A stretch of DNA of 64,000 bases from Lachnospiraceae bacterium (GTDB lineage Bacteria > Bacillota > Clostridia > Lachnospirales > Lachnospiraceae): NCBI GenBank assembly GCA_021771695.1, contig JAETON010000005.1:1-64000 (forward strand), written 5' to 3'. Below are positions 56,244-64,000 of this stretch, piece by piece. Position 1 is the stretch's first letter. Every line of letters starts with the position of its first letter. Below the pieces are notes generated by a model. It did not search any database. It was given only the letters and a program-made list of their open reading frames with translations, and was not told the origin of the DNA. The position numbers were made by a program, and so were the translations under genes.

Positions 56244-56675
56244 CTAAATATTTAAACCTAATTCCTGCATGCTTGACGCAATATCGTCCATATCTTCATA
56301 AGAATTATTTTCATTCCATTTATCCTTACTCCATACTTCGATACGATCCAGCATCCCCGTTAATACCACTTCTTTATTCATTCCTGCGAACTCACGCAAG
56401 GTCCCCGGTACAAGGGTTCTACCCTGCTTGTCCAATTCACAGACAGCCGCACCTGCCAAAAAGAATCTTGAAAATTTTCTGGCATTCTTATCAATAAGCG
56501 GCAGGCTTCGCAATTTTTCTTCAAATGCTTCCCACTCTTTTATAGGAAACACAAACAGGCATCCATCCAATCCCTTTGTCATCACAAATTCCTGTCCCAA
56601 ATCTTCCCGGAACTTGGATGGGATTATCAGCCTGCCTTTTGAGTCAATTGTGTGATTGTATTCTCCCATAAACAT
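56244..56675 (-). CDS. mraZ: Transcriptional regulator MraZ
   Basis: A 143-residue protein with two SpoVT/AbrB-like MraZ repeats. The start at 56675 ([15 protein letters not shown]) is conserved and has AGAGGTG 7 bases upstream. The DNA-binding DSKGRL and DKQGRTLVP motifs mark the two halves (about 10 and 82). MraZ represses its own dcw operon by binding GTGG repeats in the promoter; such repeats are seen at 56723-56770. Confidence 0.96.
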   Translation of the reverse strand: MFMGEYNHTIDSKGRLIIPSKFREDLGQEFVMTKGLDGCLFVFPIKEWEAFEEKLRSLPLIDKNARKFSRFFLAGAAVCELDKQGRTLVPGTLREFAGMNKEVVLTGMLDRIEVWSKDKWNENNSYEDMDDIASSMQELGLNI

Positions 56676-56722
56676 GGTAATCACCTCTTGCTCTCAAATT
56701 ACTCCACTTAGTGATGTTAGAT

Positions 56723-56770
56723 GCCACTTTGTAACACTTTTGTCCCACCTTTCACCACTTTAAACCACTT
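56723..56770 (-). promoter_or_regulatory. MraZ-box array
   Basis: On the minus strand GTGG-type repeats (AAGTGG, AAGTGG, AGGTGG, AAAGTG, AAAGTGG) recur at steps of 10, 10, 11 and 10 bases, lying on one face of the helix between the promoter and mraZ. This is the layout of known MraZ operators. Confidence 0.8.
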
Positions 56771-56779
56771 ATAGGTAAT

Positions 56780-56808
56780 ATTCTATACGATACCTGTAAA
56801 AAAAGCAA
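56780..56808 (-). promoter_or_regulatory. dcw (mraZ) promoter
   Basis: On the minus strand TTGCTT (56803-56808), 17 bases, then TAGAAT (56780-56785), just upstream of the MraZ-box array. Confidence 0.6.
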
Positions 56809-56864
56809 GGAATAATCCACAACCAAATCTTAGTTTTTTCTTAGTTTCTAGACATTTTTTGCAC

Positions 56865-56908
56865 AAAAAAAGAAGAGTTATCCACATTCTCGTGAATTTC
56901 TCTTCTTT
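56865..56908 (-). terminator. Terminator after lgt
   Basis: On the minus strand AAAGAAGAG (56900-56908) and CTCTTCTTT form the stem, followed by TTTTT. It lies about 40 bases after lgt and insulates the dcw promoter. Confidence 0.8.
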
Positions 56909-56944
56909 CAGTACATTTATTTTCAATTTTTATGTTCATAAGTT

Positions 56945-57838
56945 CTATTTTTTCTGCCGCCTTTGTTGACATTTATGATATAGAATCACAGCAATTCCTC
57001 CCACTGCCAACATAAGCGCCACCACCTGGGATACACGAATTCCTGTACTGCCAATCATCAAAGAATCTGTACGAAGCCCTTCCATCCAAAAACGTCCAAT
57101 TCCATAACCCGCTGCGTATAATGCAATTAATTCTCCATCAAATTTCTTATGTTTCGTAAACCATATGATAAAAATCAACAGAAGTAAATTCCATGCTCCT
57201 TCATATAGAAATGTCGGATGCACTTGAACATAAGTATAAACCTTATTTCCTACTGTCTGAAAAACAGCTTGATCATAAAGTCCTGTCTCAATAATTTCAG
57301 ATAATCTTCCATGCTGTAAAAAATAATCTGTTGGTATCTGCATTGCAAAGAGACTGTCTGTAAATCCTCCAAATGCTTCACGGTTAAAAAAATTCCCCCA
57401 TCTTCCAAGAATCTGCCCGACCAAAAGACCTTTCACTGCAATATCCCCAAATTTCCACATGGAAACTTTACGGGCTCTGCAAAAAATATATAATGTGAGT
57501 ACTGCCGCAAAAATCCCGCCATAAATTGCAAGACCGCCGTTTCGTATTTGTATAATCTCACCCAAATGTTCTTTATAATAATCCCATGAAAAGATGACAT
57601 AATACAGTCTGGCTCCGGCAATTGCAGGAATTACCATACAAATTAAATAGTCGAAAACCAGCTCCGGATCAAAATCTTCGGTACGTTTTGCTGCATAATA
57701 TGCAGTCATCAGTCCAAACAAAAATCCAAATGCAATCATAATCCCATAATATTTTATTTCAAAACCTCCGATGGTAAACCCATCCCCAATATTCTTCCAT
57801 ATAATCCCCAAATGCGGAAAACGAATTTCATGTTCCAT
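56945..57838 (-). CDS. lgt: Prolipoprotein diacylglyceryl transferase
   Basis: A 297-residue membrane enzyme that attaches diacylglycerol to lipobox cysteines, acting before signal peptidase II. About seven helices are seen. GGLAIYGGIFAAVLTLYIF near residue 100 and the Lgt signature GRWGNFFNREAFGG (about 148) are clear, followed by HPTFLYEGAWNLLLL. It is single-gene, with its own promoter and terminator. The lipoprotein at 1006-2157 would be a substrate. Confidence 0.97.
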   Translation of the reverse strand: MEHEIRFPHLGIIWKNIGDGFTIGGFEIKYYGIMIAFGFLFGLMTAYYAAKRTEDFDPELVFDYLICMVIPAIAGARLYYVIFSWDYYKEHLGEIIQIRNGGLAIYGGIFAAVLTLYIFCRARKVSMWKFGDIAVKGLLVGQILGRWGNFFNREAFGGFTDSLFAMQIPTDYFLQHGRLSEIIETGLYDQAVFQTVGNKVYTYVQVHPTFLYEGAWNLLLLIFIIWFTKHKKFDGELIALYAAGYGIGRFWMEGLRTDSLMIGSTGIRVSQVVALMLAVGGIAVILYHKCQQRRQKK

Positions 57839-57883
57839 ACTGTTTTTTCCTTTCTTAGACCCTATTTATCCCTCAAGATAACT

Positions 57884-57912
57884 ATCTTAATCTATTTTTC
57901 TTTTCTTTTCAA
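57884..57912 (-). promoter_or_regulatory. lgt promoter
   Basis: On the minus strand TTGAAA (57907-57912), 17 bases, TAAGAT (57884-57889). The -10 overlaps the dyad AAGATAACTATCTT, which is also close to the divergent ychF start. Confidence 0.5.
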
Positions 57913-57967
57913 GTTCCTTGTGATAGACTATTGAATGAGAAAATACGTAGAGAGAAAGGAATTTATT

Positions 57968-59065
57968 ATGAAATTAGGAATTGTCGGACTGCCAAATGTA
58001 GGAAAAAGTACCCTTTTTAATTCCTTAACAAAGGCAGGGGCTGAATCAGCCAATTATCCATTTTGTACAATCGATCCTAACGTAGGAATTGTTACCGTTC
58101 CTGATACACGCGTGGATCATTTAGCTGATATGTATCATTCAAAAAAAGTTATCCCAGCAGCAATCGAATTTGTTGACATTGCCGGACTCGTAAAAGGTGC
58201 ATCCAAGGGAGAGGGCCTTGGAAATCAATTCCTTGCCAATATCCGCGAAGTTGATGCCATTGTTCATGTAGTCCGCTGTTTCGATGATGGAAATATTGTC
58301 CATGTAGACGGCTCTGTAAATCCTTTAAGAGATATCGAAACCATCAACTTTGAGCTGATTTTCTCTGATATTGAGGTTTTAGACCGCAGAATTGCAAAAT
58401 CAACCAGAGGTGCAAGAAATGATAAGGCACTGGCTCGTGAAGTAGAATTTTTAGAAAGAGTCAAAGCACATTTAGAAGACGGAAAACTTGCAAAAACATT
58501 TGAAGTTGATGACAAAGATGAACAGGAAATTTTAAATTCCTGCAATCTATTAACCATCAAACCTGTGATTTTTGCTGCAAATGTCAATGAAGATGAATTA
58601 GGCGAAGATGCCGAAGATAATGAATATGTTGCTGCTGTCCGCAAATATGCAGATGATGTAGATGCAAAAGTATTCGTTGTCTGTGCTCAGATTGAACAGG
58701 AAATTTCCGAATTGGATGATGATGAAAAGAAAGAATTTTTAGACGATTTAGGGCTGAAAGAATCTGGTTTGGAAAAATTAATTTCTGCCAGCTATTCTCT
58801 TCTTGGATTAATCAGTTTCTTAACATCCGGTGAGGATGAAACTCGTGCATGGACTATCAAAAAAGGAACCAAAGCACCACAGGCTGCTGGAAAAATTCAT
58901 ACCGATTTTGAACGCGGATTTATTTGTGCCGAAGTTGTTGCTTATGACGATTTAATGGAACACGGAAGCATGACAGCTTGTAAAGAAAAAGGACTGGTAA
59001 GACAAGAAGGAAAAGAATATGTTGTAAAAGACGGAGATATTATTGTATTCCGTTTTAATGTGTAA
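57968..59065 (+). CDS. ychF: Redox-regulated ATPase YchF
   Basis: A 365-residue Obg-family P-loop protein that prefers ATP. The start at 57968 (MKLGIVGLPNVGKSTLFN) is conserved; AAAGGAATTTATT lies upstream. G1 is GLPNVGKST, G3 DIAGLVKGASKGEGLG, and the NVNEDEL motif near residue 203 replaces the GTP-specific NKxD. A TGS domain follows (about 280-363; TSGEDETRAWTIKKGTKAPQAAG). It binds ribosomes and acts in stress responses. Confidence 0.97.
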   Translation: MKLGIVGLPNVGKSTLFNSLTKAGAESANYPFCTIDPNVGIVTVPDTRVDHLADMYHSKKVIPAAIEFVDIAGLVKGASKGEGLGNQFLANIREVDAIVHVVRCFDDGNIVHVDGSVNPLRDIETINFELIFSDIEVLDRRIAKSTRGARNDKALAREVEFLERVKAHLEDGKLAKTFEVDDKDEQEILNSCNLLTIKPVIFAANVNEDELGEDAEDNEYVAAVRKYADDVDAKVFVVCAQIEQEISELDDDEKKEFLDDLGLKESGLEKLISASYSLLGLISFLTSGEDETRAWTIKKGTKAPQAAGKIHTDFERGFICAEVVAYDDLMEHGSMTACKEKGLVRQEGKEYVVKDGDIIVFRFNV

Positions 59066-59084
59066 CTACACACAATATGTATGA

Positions 59085-59127
59085 AAAAAGAAAGTCGGTT
59101 TCATCACTGAAACAGACTTTCTTTTTA
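59085..59127 (+). terminator. Terminator after ychF
   Basis: GAAAGTC-GGTTTCA and TGAAAC-AGACTTTC form a stem around a short loop, followed by TTTTT. It can also work in the opposite sense for the convergent NlpC/P60 gene. Confidence 0.85.
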
Positions 59128-59163
59128 CATTATATGATAAATTAATCTTCTCCCGCCGATTGG

Positions 59164-60327
59164 TTAGCGAATAATTCGTACCGCTTTGCATGGTGTCCGG
59201 TAGTTAATGCTGGATACTTTAATTCCTCCTTTTGGATATGGTGCGGAGTTGCTGGCGTGGACTACTTTGCCGCTGCCAATGTACATTGTGACGTGATTAA
59301 TACGTCCTCCCCGCTTATAAAACAACAAATCCCCCGGGCGGACAGAACTAATAGAGATTTCTCTTCCCTCCCCTGCCTGCGCACCAGAACTGTGGCTTAA
59401 ACTGTATCCAAAATGAGCATATACTTTCATTATAAATCCTGAACAGTCAGCTCCTTTTGTTAAACTGGCCCCTCCGTATACATATGGATTTCCAACATAT
59501 TTTAGTGCATAATTTACGATTTGCTTTCGCACAGAAGCGGACTGATTATTTTCCGGACTTGTACTGGCCTTTTCTGCCTCTGTAGCTGCTGTTGATCTTG
59601 ATGCTTTTGCATCCGCTGTCTTTGTTTTTTGTGTTTCTGCTGCTACTGCTCTGGAAAAATAAAACTTTACTTGAACATAATCCTTTGATAAATATCCTTT
59701 CTGCCCGTCAACCTTTACTTTCACCCAATCCTGATTTTCACTAACAATTTTATAACTGTCCTGTCTGGATACCAAACTCAACACTTTCGCTTCTGTGCTT
59801 GGTTCTTGACGGACTTTTAATGCCTGTGCCGTTACAATCGCTTTTTTAGGATAATCTCTACTCTGAGCATATGTATAAATATTCTTGTCCCAAACCAGAT
59901 AGTCATTACATACATATCCAATAACTTTTCCAGACTGAATCTTTGACCACTGAGTTCCTTTCTTGATTATTTTAGCAATACTTCCCTTTTTTAATTTTCC
60001 AACAACCGTTCCAGAGGATGAAGGCTTTGATCTTACGTTTAGAAAACTTTTGACTGCTGGCGCCGCCCATCCTTTATAAGAAGAATATACCGGCTTTGTT
60101 TGAGCAGGTCTCACTTCTGTTGTATTTGTTACCGCTGTAGACGCTGATTGTGCCATATCTCTCTGCTTTTGCTGGTTTTGCACATATTTTTTCTCAATGG
60201 CAGCACCTGCCCCTGCTTCTCCCGATACAGACTGCTGCGCTGCCGGTACAGCAAAGGCTGTACCAGAAATCATCAAAAACATTGTAAGGCTGGTACTCAT
60301 CCACATTCTTACTTTCTTATTTAACAT
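59164..60327 (-). CDS. Secreted SH3b-NlpC/P60 cell-wall hydrolase
   Basis: A 387-residue exported peptidase. The start at 60327 (MLNKKVRMWMS) has GGGAGAGTTT upstream; a signal peptide (to about AFA-VPA, residue 28) follows. Two bacterial SH3 domains (about 95-160, SFLNVRSKPSSSGTVVGKL; about 170-235, LKVRQEPSTEAKVLSL) precede an alanine- and threonine-rich linker and the NlpC/P60 domain (about 275-385), with the catalytic cysteine in GADCSGFIMKVY and histidine in INHVTMYIG. Such enzymes cut stem peptides of peptidoglycan, normally between gamma-D-Glu and the diamino acid. Confidence 0.93.
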   Translation of the reverse strand: MLNKKVRMWMSTSLTMFLMISGTAFAVPAAQQSVSGEAGAGAAIEKKYVQNQQKQRDMAQSASTAVTNTTEVRPAQTKPVYSSYKGWAAPAVKSFLNVRSKPSSSGTVVGKLKKGSIAKIIKKGTQWSKIQSGKVIGYVCNDYLVWDKNIYTYAQSRDYPKKAIVTAQALKVRQEPSTEAKVLSLVSRQDSYKIVSENQDWVKVKVDGQKGYLSKDYVQVKFYFSRAVAAETQKTKTADAKASRSTAATEAEKASTSPENNQSASVRKQIVNYALKYVGNPYVYGGASLTKGADCSGFIMKVYAHFGYSLSHSSGAQAGEGREISISSVRPGDLLFYKRGGRINHVTMYIGSGKVVHASNSAPYPKGGIKVSSINYRTPCKAVRIIR

Positions 60328-60452
60328 AAACTCTCCCAGTAAATAAAAATAGAAGGCTTTCACTTTCATCTGGTCTCCTACTTTTTCATCAATCCCAGAA
60401 ATCCGTGATCGTCTTACATGTAATTACAATTTATTACAATGCTACGTTTTTG

Positions 60453-60481
60453 ATTTTAGCATATTATACATTTTTTTTCAA
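60453..60481 (-). promoter_or_regulatory. Promoter of NlpC/P60 gene
   Basis: On the minus strand TTGAAA (60476-60481), 17 bases, then TGC-TAAAAT (60453-60458), followed by a leader of about 125 bases with no recognised structure. Confidence 0.6.
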
Positions 60482-60570
60482 CAAGCGAATAGATTTTCAG
60501 CAATTTTAACAATATTTTGTCACTTCCAATATTTTGCAAAATATTCTCCATGGGTTTTAGAAGGCATTAC

Positions 60571-60777
60571 TTAAAACTTGGCCTTAAATTTATCTGCCAT
60601 TAATTCTTCTAACGCTTCACACATCTTTTTTACCTACAAAAACTGTTCTTTATTTGCACGTACGATAATATCCATTACCGGCCGATATAATCGATTCTTT
60701 GATTCATCTTCCAACTCAATCTGTATTCCTGCAAAAAATGCAGGATGCCACTGCAAATCTTTTTGTACTTCTGCCAT
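60571..60777 (-). pseudogene. Remnant of an Rpn-like PD-(D/E)XK nuclease/transposase-family gene
   Basis: A strong AGGAGG site precedes MAEVQKDLQWHPAFFAGIQI, followed by ELEDESKNRL, a segment typical of the large Rpn/PDDEXK-transposase family abundant in Lachnospiraceae. The frame meets a TAG after 47 codons, then continues in the same frame to a tail that also fits the family (KKMCEALEELMADKFKAKF). Family members are several times longer, so a large internal deletion plus a nonsense codon has destroyed the gene. Confidence 0.75.
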
Positions 60778-60801
60778 CCAGACCTCCTTCTTTTATAATT
60801 T

Positions 60802-60833
60802 CAGGAGGTTTCAATTCCTTTTGAAAACTCCTG
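60802..60833. repeat. Imperfect inverted repeat upstream of Rpn remnant
   Basis: CAGGAGGTTTCAA (60802-60814) and TTGAAAACTCCTG (60821-60833) pair over 13 positions with one mismatch. No T-run follows. It lies just ahead of the decayed gene and might be part of an old regulatory or mobile-element end. Confidence 0.45.
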
Positions 60834-60852
60834 CCTAAAAATTATATCATAT

Positions 60853-60882
60853 AAGATAAAATATTGTAATATATTTTATCTT
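60853..60882. repeat. Perfect 12-bp AT-rich inverted repeat
   Basis: AAGATAAAATAT (60853-60864) and ATATTTTATCTT (60871-60882) around TGTAAT. It sits directly behind the GH32 terminator; possibly a second 3' hairpin. Confidence 0.5.
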
Positions 60883-60885
60883 TCG

Positions 60886-60920
60886 TAAAAACCGCCAGCC
60901 GAATTCACTCGACTGACGGT
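60886..60920 (-). terminator. Terminator after GH32 gene
   Basis: On the minus strand ACCGTCAGTCGA and TTCGGCTGGCGGT form a stem with one G-U pair, followed by TTTTTAC, 12 bases after the stop. Confidence 0.85.
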
Positions 60921-60931
60921 CTTCATCTTTT

Positions 60932-63900
60932 TTAATATGCTTTGACTGTTTTTACTTTTGAATACGCTCCATATACTTTCTGATTGGTTGAATCATAATA
61001 ATAGTACCGAACCTGAACATAATATTTCTTACCTTTTTTCAGTCCTGTCTTTGTATATGTATTCTTAGCTAATCCAGTCGTTTTATATTTGGCATTTTTC
61101 ATGCTTTTTCTTGTAGAATAACGGAAACGGAATCCTCTTCTGGAGCCATCTTTCTTTGTATATTTTTCAGATACTGCCACAAAACCGATACCTTTTCCTG
61201 ATTTTCCTTTTACTTTTAACACTTTTGCTTTACCAACAGATAACTTCGTAAATTTGGCAGTTAGTGTAATATTTTTATTTACAGACGGCATCTTTGTAAC
61301 AACTTTTCCGTTGTAAGTCCATCCGGCAAATACATATCCCTTTTTACCTGCTGCTTTAAATTTCGTTTTGCTCCATGCTGGCAGCTTGGTTCCTGCTTTG
61401 GCATTTTTTATCGTCGCAACAACCTTTCCGCCTTTGCCTTTCAGTGTTACTGTAACAGCTTTTGGTTTTTCAATCGGATCTACTGGTTTTACTGGATCTT
61501 CCGGTTCTGTGGTATTCTGTTTATCCACATAGAAATTTTTAAAGTTCACGGCACCATCCCATAAACCAACACCTGCATATCCTTGGTTATAGAAATCTTC
61601 CACTTTATCAAATTTATGAGTCAAACATTTTTCATTGTCTACATATACAGTAACCGAATCACTCGTCTTTTCAATTTTAATATGATGATACTGATCATCA
61701 CTGATAGATGCAGACATCTGACCTGTTGCAATTGTATCTTTACCAAAACGGAACAGTCTTACTTCCTTACTATCAGGAGCGAACTGAATTGCATATGCAC
61801 CATCCTGGGCAAATGGATCTGTCTGTGCAGAAGCGAAGAACAAGTTTATTAATCCTTTGGCAAATGACATATCTGTTTCCATTGTGGATTTTTCTTTAAC
61901 AACTTTATCCGCTGACATATAGAAATCATTGGATGATGTATTTGAATCTGCCAATACTTCATCATCAATGTCCCAGTCTCCATTTACATTGACAAACTGT
62001 TTAATATTTGTCTTAAAGTTATTTTTCTTTACTTTGACTGTAAAGGTTTTTGATTTTGATGAATCTGCTTTGCTTGCAGCTGTAATAACTGCCTCTCCGG
62101 TTTTTAAAGCTTGAAGCACAGCATTACCATCTTCTTCTTTCAGATTTACAATATCTTTTCCACTGGTGATATTCCAGTTAACACCTTGATCCACAGAAAT
62201 CGGTAATACGTAAGCACTTAATGTCAATGCATCACCTACATACATGCTCTGATCCGCTGACTGCATAGAACCCACAGACTGTGGTTTCGTCACTGGCTTT
62301 TTATCTTTCCAGATGGATTTCATTGGATAAATAGTCATATCGGCTTCTACCGGATCACCTTCTACAATCACAGATGCTCCCAGACTTGTTGGTGTTGGGA
62401 AAATCTGATTTGCTCCGGTAACGGTATCACCTTTTGTAAATACCTCTACACTGGATTTATCCACATATACATGTAAATCAATGGTTCCATCTTCATTCTT
62501 TGTTACTTCTTGAGAGTTAATTTCTGCAAATTTACCACTAATTTTCACTCCGGATTTACTTCTGTCAATGGATAATTTTCCTTTTTCAATATCATAGATG
62601 ACATCCGTATATTCGGTTCCCTTTTGATTGCTTCGTAGACGGAATCCAACTTTCTTCGTACCTTTAGAAGGAGTGAATTTAGCAACGATTTCATAGGTAT
62701 CATTGGCAAAATCTTTTAACACTTCATTGTTTTCTGAAATACTCTGATTAATCGTAATCTTATTATCTTCATCGCGCAGCTCCTCATATGCAGAAATCGG
62801 AGTCTGCGTCAATACGTATTTTCCATCTTCTTTTGCCAGACCTAATTTTAAGTTCAAATTAAAGGTTCCATTAAAATTCTGTCCAACTTTATCGGCAACC
62901 AGATTGCAGTAATCATCCCATGTATTCATCCAATTCAATTCTACAATCTCAGGGATATCCGGGCTCTGGCTGGTACCAAAATCTTTTTCATAGTAAGTCA
63001 TGGCTGCATAAGAATCCCTGCCAAAATTCATCACACCATCTTTATTTTCATAGTCTTTGTCGGCAACAAATTTCCATTTGCCTTCCACTTCTTTAAAATC
63101 TCCGACTTTATAATAACGCCCGCCACGGGAAAGTACCCATTTGATACCTTCATCTGTCTTGATTGGATATAAGTCCGGACACTCTGTATGAAGATCTGCA
63201 TAAGCGGATTCACATTTCCATGTTTTTAAATTCTCAGAGGAATAAATCCGAAGCGGACCGCCTGCAACAACCATAAACCATTTTCCTTCCCAACGGAATA
63301 CTTTCGGATCACGAAAATCTCTATTTTTTAATTCATCATCTTTCCAATCTGCTGCGATCTCGTTACTCTTTGTCCATGTCTGACCTTCATCTGTACTATA
63401 AGCAAGTTTGATTCTCTGACCATTACCATCCGCAGTAATCAATGCAACCAAACCGCCTTTTCCATTTTCAAAGAAACCAGAATCATTATTTTCATCGGCA
63501 ACGATACATCCTGAGAACATTGCTCCATTGGCATCCGGATAAAGTGCAATCGGCTGTTCATCCCAGTGAAGTAAGTCTGTACTGGTTGCATGTGCCCAGT
63601 GCATTGGTCCCCATTTGGTATCATCATAAAACTGATAGAACATATGATATGTTCCCTTATATTTCACTAATCCATTTGGATCATTTGCCCATCCATCTTT
63701 AACTGAATAATGATATTGACCACGGTATGGTTCATTATAATAAATTTCATCCTTATCGCGGCGGTGTACATTGACACGATATGTCAAAGCTGCAGACTGA
63801 TGATTCTCACCTTGTACGGTACTGGTCACTGTGATATAATTTTTGCCGACTTTCACTGGAATATTCTGTCCATCCTTATATTCCTTTCCATCAGCATCTT

Positions 63901-64000
63901 TTACAACTACTTCGGCATTATGATCTGCTTTTTCAATATCCAAGTTTACTGTTTCAGCATTGTTTTTTACATACTGAATCGTAATCGGCTCTGTGGACAC
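60932..64000 (-). CDS. Large secreted GH32 fructan hydrolase (C-terminal part)
   Basis: 1022 residues are visible; the N-terminus lies beyond the right edge. Order: end of a cadherin-like beta-sandwich (about 1-80), a GH32 five-bladed propeller (about 90-400) with the nucleophile aspartate in WANDPNG, the RDP motif in FRDPKVF and the acid/base glutamate in ECPDLYP, then the GH32 C-terminal sandwich (about 410-565), a Big_2-like module (about 580-665), a laminin-G-like module (about 680-840), a proline linker, an InlB/Flg_new-type repeat (about 860-930; KKGYVFAGWTYNG) and a tyrosine-rich FN3-like tail. No LPXTG is seen. It probably hydrolyses levan, inulin or fructo-oligosaccharides outside the cell. 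Confidence 0.93.
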   Translation of the reverse strand: MSTEPITIQYVKNNAETVNLDIEKADHNAEVVVKDADGKEYKDGQNIPVKVGKNYITVTSTVQGENHQSAALTYRVNVHRRDKDEIYYNEPYRGQYHYSVKDGWANDPNGLVKYKGTYHMFYQFYDDTKWGPMHWAHATSTDLLHWDEQPIALYPDANGAMFSGCIVADENNDSGFFENGKGGLVALITADGNGQRIKLAYSTDEGQTWTKSNEIAADWKDDELKNRDFRDPKVFRWEGKWFMVVAGGPLRIYSSENLKTWKCESAYADLHTECPDLYPIKTDEGIKWVLSRGGRYYKVGDFKEVEGKWKFVADKDYENKDGVMNFGRDSYAAMTYYEKDFGTSQSPDIPEIVELNWMNTWDDYCNLVADKVGQNFNGTFNLNLKLGLAKEDGKYVLTQTPISAYEELRDEDNKITINQSISENNEVLKDFANDTYEIVAKFTPSKGTKKVGFRLRSNQKGTEYTDVIYDIEKGKLSIDRSKSGVKISGKFAEINSQEVTKNEDGTIDLHVYVDKSSVEVFTKGDTVTGANQIFPTPTSLGASVIVEGDPVEADMTIYPMKSIWKDKKPVTKPQSVGSMQSADQSMYVGDALTLSAYVLPISVDQGVNWNITSGKDIVNLKEEDGNAVLQALKTGEAVITAASKADSSKSKTFTVKVKKNNFKTNIKQFVNVNGDWDIDDEVLADSNTSSNDFYMSADKVVKEKSTMETDMSFAKGLINLFFASAQTDPFAQDGAYAIQFAPDSKEVRLFRFGKDTIATGQMSASISDDQYHHIKIEKTSDSVTVYVDNEKCLTHKFDKVEDFYNQGYAGVGLWDGAVNFKNFYVDKQNTTEPEDPVKPVDPIEKPKAVTVTLKGKGGKVVATIKNAKAGTKLPAWSKTKFKAAGKKGYVFAGWTYNGKVVTKMPSVNKNITLTAKFTKLSVGKAKVLKVKGKSGKGIGFVAVSEKYTKKDGSRRGFRFRYSTRKSMKNAKYKTTGLAKNTYTKTGLKKGKKYYVQVRYYYYDSTNQKVYGAYSKVKTVKAY

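Noticed and set aside
60578..60838. 86-codon plus-strand frame in the gap upstream of the NlpC/P60 gene
   Set aside because: The minus strand of the same stretch carries the remnant of an Rpn-like gene, which explains the open frame.
60853..60882. End of an insertion sequence
   Set aside because: Only a 12-bp AT-rich inverted repeat with a 6-base spacer; no transposase and no second terminal copy, so a hairpin is the simpler reading.
1..64000. CRISPR array, prophage, rRNA or tRNA genes
   Set aside because: I saw no regularly spaced repeats, phage structural genes, or rRNA/tRNA-like sequence while reading; a tRNA scan was not run.

Overview
The window looks like chromosomal DNA of a low-GC anaerobic Firmicute, most likely a gut Lachnospiraceae; an Anaerostipes-like genome is a guess. 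The evidence is an AT-rich composition, strong AGGAGG ribosome binding sites, a glmS ribozyme, a folB-folK fusion, an [FeFe]-hydrogenase maturase (HydE), two sugar PTS loci, and a dcw cluster with two tandem class B penicillin-binding proteins. Almost everything is on the minus strand; only glmS, a lysR-type gene, hydE and ychF are on the plus strand.

Layout. 1-220: start of a secreted protein cut by the window edge. 528-4074: purA-lepB-lipoprotein-ridA, one transcription unit closed by a terminator. 4144-16966: a large LtaS-like sulfatase, pheA, folate genes (folBK, folP, an HD protein, folC), then lon, clpX, clpP and tig, with a clear promoter ahead of tig. 16979-19099: a second LtaS-like protein with its own promoter. 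19159-21413: glmS with its self-cleaving ribozyme and a possible 17-residue leader ORF. 21423-23445: divergent alpha/beta hydrolase and LysR regulator. 23611-29921: a fructose-family PTS (IIA, IIC, IIB as separate genes), a PRD activator, a GatZ-like protein and a PfkB kinase. 29986-38513: a glucitol-family PTS locus (GutM, IIC, IIB, IIA) with a COG4091-type oxidoreductase, class II aldolase, YjbQ, TIM-like isomerase, glycerol dehydrogenase and a SorC-type regulator. 38612-45622: housekeeping genes (dapAB, a corrinoid adenosyltransferase, a double OB-fold SSB-like protein, typA, upp, hydE). 45640-56808: dcw cluster mraZ-rsmH-ftsL-pbp-pbp-mraY-murD-ftsW-ftsQ-ftsZ. 56865-60481: lgt, ychF, and an SH3/NlpC-P60 wall hydrolase. 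60571-60777: a decayed Rpn-like nuclease gene. 60886-64000: the C-terminal part of a large secreted GH32 fructan hydrolase.

How the genes fit together. The core is cell-wall synthesis and division, proteostasis, folate and lysine/DAP synthesis. The accessory part is the pair of adjacent PTS loci at 23.6-38.5 kb. In the first, a 38-bp element (32 of 38 positions identical) lies at the same distance from the -10 box ahead of two of its genes, which suggests a shared activator site for the local PRD regulator. The locus has a GatZ-type protein but no GatY aldolase. In the second, a polyol PTS is paired with a COG4091 oxidoreductase in place of the usual polyol-phosphate dehydrogenase, and most of that oxidoreductase gene is visibly richer in GC than its surroundings. 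The substrate of neither locus can be read from the sequence; these are the best candidates for undescribed biochemistry here.
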